The notes under the pieces: generated by a model
What the model was told of the DNA's origin: nothing
Databases searched by the model: none
The model's input: the letters and a program-made list of their open reading frames with translations, nothing else
Source of the DNA: Bacteroidota bacterium
GTDB taxonomy: Bacteria; Bacteroidota; Bacteroidia; Flavobacteriales_F; PHOS-HE28
Length of the DNA: 6,370 bases
Assembly (NCBI GenBank): GCA_023428865.1
Contig: JAEYWT010000371.1
Location: 1-6,370 of the forward strand
Reading direction: 5' to 3'
Shown: piece by piece, positions 6,175-6,370 of the stretch
Layout of the letters: each line of letters opens with the position of its first letter
Position numbering within the stretch: position 1 is the first letter of the stretch
Translations under genes and position numbers: made by a program

Positions 6175-6226
6175 GGCGTTGTGTCAGGATGCGGCACCAA
6201 GATGGGGCTTTCGATGCACAACGCCA
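6174..6226 (-). promoter_or_regulatory. 10-bp inverted repeat abutting the permease operon start codon
   Basis: TGGCGTTGTG (6174-6183) and CACAACGCCA (6217-6226) are perfect reverse complements 33 bases apart. In the minus-strand transcript the second arm ends on the A of the CAT-like permease ATG, so a hairpin would cover the ribosome entry region of the first operon gene. The inner part contains no obvious further stem. It could be a translational control hairpin or a DNA operator; neither is shown. Confidence 0.45.
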
Positions 6227-6230
6227 AGCA

Positions 6231-6243
6231 CCACGATCCGTGG
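6231..6243. other. Short dyad CCACG-ATC-CGTGG
   Basis: A perfect 5-bp stem with a 3-base spacer lies 5 bp outside the inverted repeat at the permease start. It is short enough to be chance, but it adds to the density of symmetry in this divergent region. No promoter matching TAnnTTTG was found for the permeases. Confidence 0.25.
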
Positions 6244-6287
6244 CGGCTTTCCATCGTTGTTGACCGACGCCGTAGGAGGTTGATCCC

Positions 6288-6348
6288 CGCATGGGTACTT
6301 TGGGGCCCGCATACCAGCTTATGCGAAGCCTTCGTTGGCACCCATGCG
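6288..6348 (+). promoter_or_regulatory. 9-bp inverted repeat enclosing the right-hand gene's leader and start codon
   Basis: CGCATGGGT (6288-6296) and ACCCATGCG (6340-6348) are perfect reverse complements 43 bases apart; the second arm contains the ATG at 6344. Nested inside are CGCATA (6308-6313) with TATGCG (6320-6325), a 6-bp stem with a 6-base loop, and CGAAG-C-CTTCG (6324-6334). The two inner dyads overlap by two bases and compete. If transcription starts before 6288, the start codon would be masked in a branched structure. A weak -7-like TACTTTG (6296-6302) would instead place the start inside. Confidence 0.4.
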
Positions 6349-6353
6349 CTTAG
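6291..6353 (+). CDS. Possible 20-codon upstream ORF with AGGAGG site
   Basis: ATG at 6291 opens a 20-residue frame (MGTLGPAYQLMRSLRWHPCA) that stops at 6351-6353, overlapping the start of the 6344 gene in another frame. A full AGGAGG lies at 6274-6279, 11 bases before the ATG; that is longer than ideal and notable because the main genes here lack such sites. The frame covers the left arm and inner dyads of the 6288-6348 inverted repeat. It may be a leader peptide controlling the next gene, or chance. No family resemblance. Confidence 0.2.
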   Translation: MGTLGPAYQLMRSLRWHPCA

Positions 6354-6370
6354 ACGAGACCCAGATCCTG
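6344..6370 (+). CDS. Probable gene start at right edge, nine codons visible
   Basis: ATG at 6344 begins MRLDETQIL, open to the window edge. It is the first ATG in its frame after an in-frame TGA at 6281-6283. The opening resembles acyl-CoA dehydrogenases, which often start with a 'L(T/D)E.Q' helix, and such an enzyme would fit near ETF genes, but nine residues cannot support an assignment. It diverges from the permease operon. Confidence 0.35.

Noticed and set aside
6280..6370. TTG-initiated frame open to the right edge
   Set aside because: TTG would directly abut AGGAGG with no spacing, and the product resembles nothing; the ATG at 6344 is the simpler start.

Overview
The window looks like a chromosomal segment of a GC-rich member of the Bacteroidota, most likely Flavobacteriales-like. 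The evidence is the Bacteroidota-type EtfB and EtfA sequences (EtfB ends in LHSEAKVI; EtfA carries HWRPHHEHVGQTG), a bifunctional-nuclease (DUF151) protein with a C-terminal UVR motif, a secreted LamG-type protein with a short signal peptide, the near absence of Shine-Dalgarno sites before the main genes, and intergenic repeats built from GTTGTC/GACAAC units. The phylum call is recognition by eye, not a database result.

Layout: (1) 1-512, minus strand: the N-terminal part of a secreted LamG/concanavalin-fold protein that runs off the left edge. (2) 513-647: a divergent regulatory region dense in dyad symmetry, including three alternating complementary arms and a 10-bp palindrome ahead of etfB. 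(3) 648-3192, plus strand: etfB, etfA and the nuclease-UVR gene, separated by gaps of 147 and 127 bp. The gap after each etf gene holds a copy of the same hairpin-forming repeat; the nuclease gene is followed by a different CAAG-rich repeat. (4) 3193-3273: a short convergent junction. (5) 3274-6174, minus strand: two APC-superfamily amino acid permeases 6 bp apart, CAT-like first and LAT/SteT-like second in transcription order. (6) 6175-6343: a second divergent regulatory region with several dyads. (7) 6344 to the right edge, plus strand: a probable gene start with only nine codons visible.

EtfA and EtfB form the soluble FAD/AMP heterodimer that collects electrons from acyl-CoA and related dehydrogenases. 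The permease pair would import or exchange amino acids. A shared role in amino acid or fatty acid catabolism is plausible but is inferred from proximity only. No dehydrogenase or ETF:quinone oxidoreductase is visible.

The coding genes are ordinary. The parts worth a second look are non-coding: the paired hairpin elements directly 3' of etfB and etfA, the mutually exclusive arms in the etfB leader, and the right-hand divergent region, where both start codons touch the arm of a perfect 9-10 bp inverted repeat and a 20-codon upstream ORF has a rare AGGAGG site. No RNA gene, insertion sequence, CRISPR array or convincing intrinsic terminator was found, and no stretch longer than 300 bp lacks a gene.
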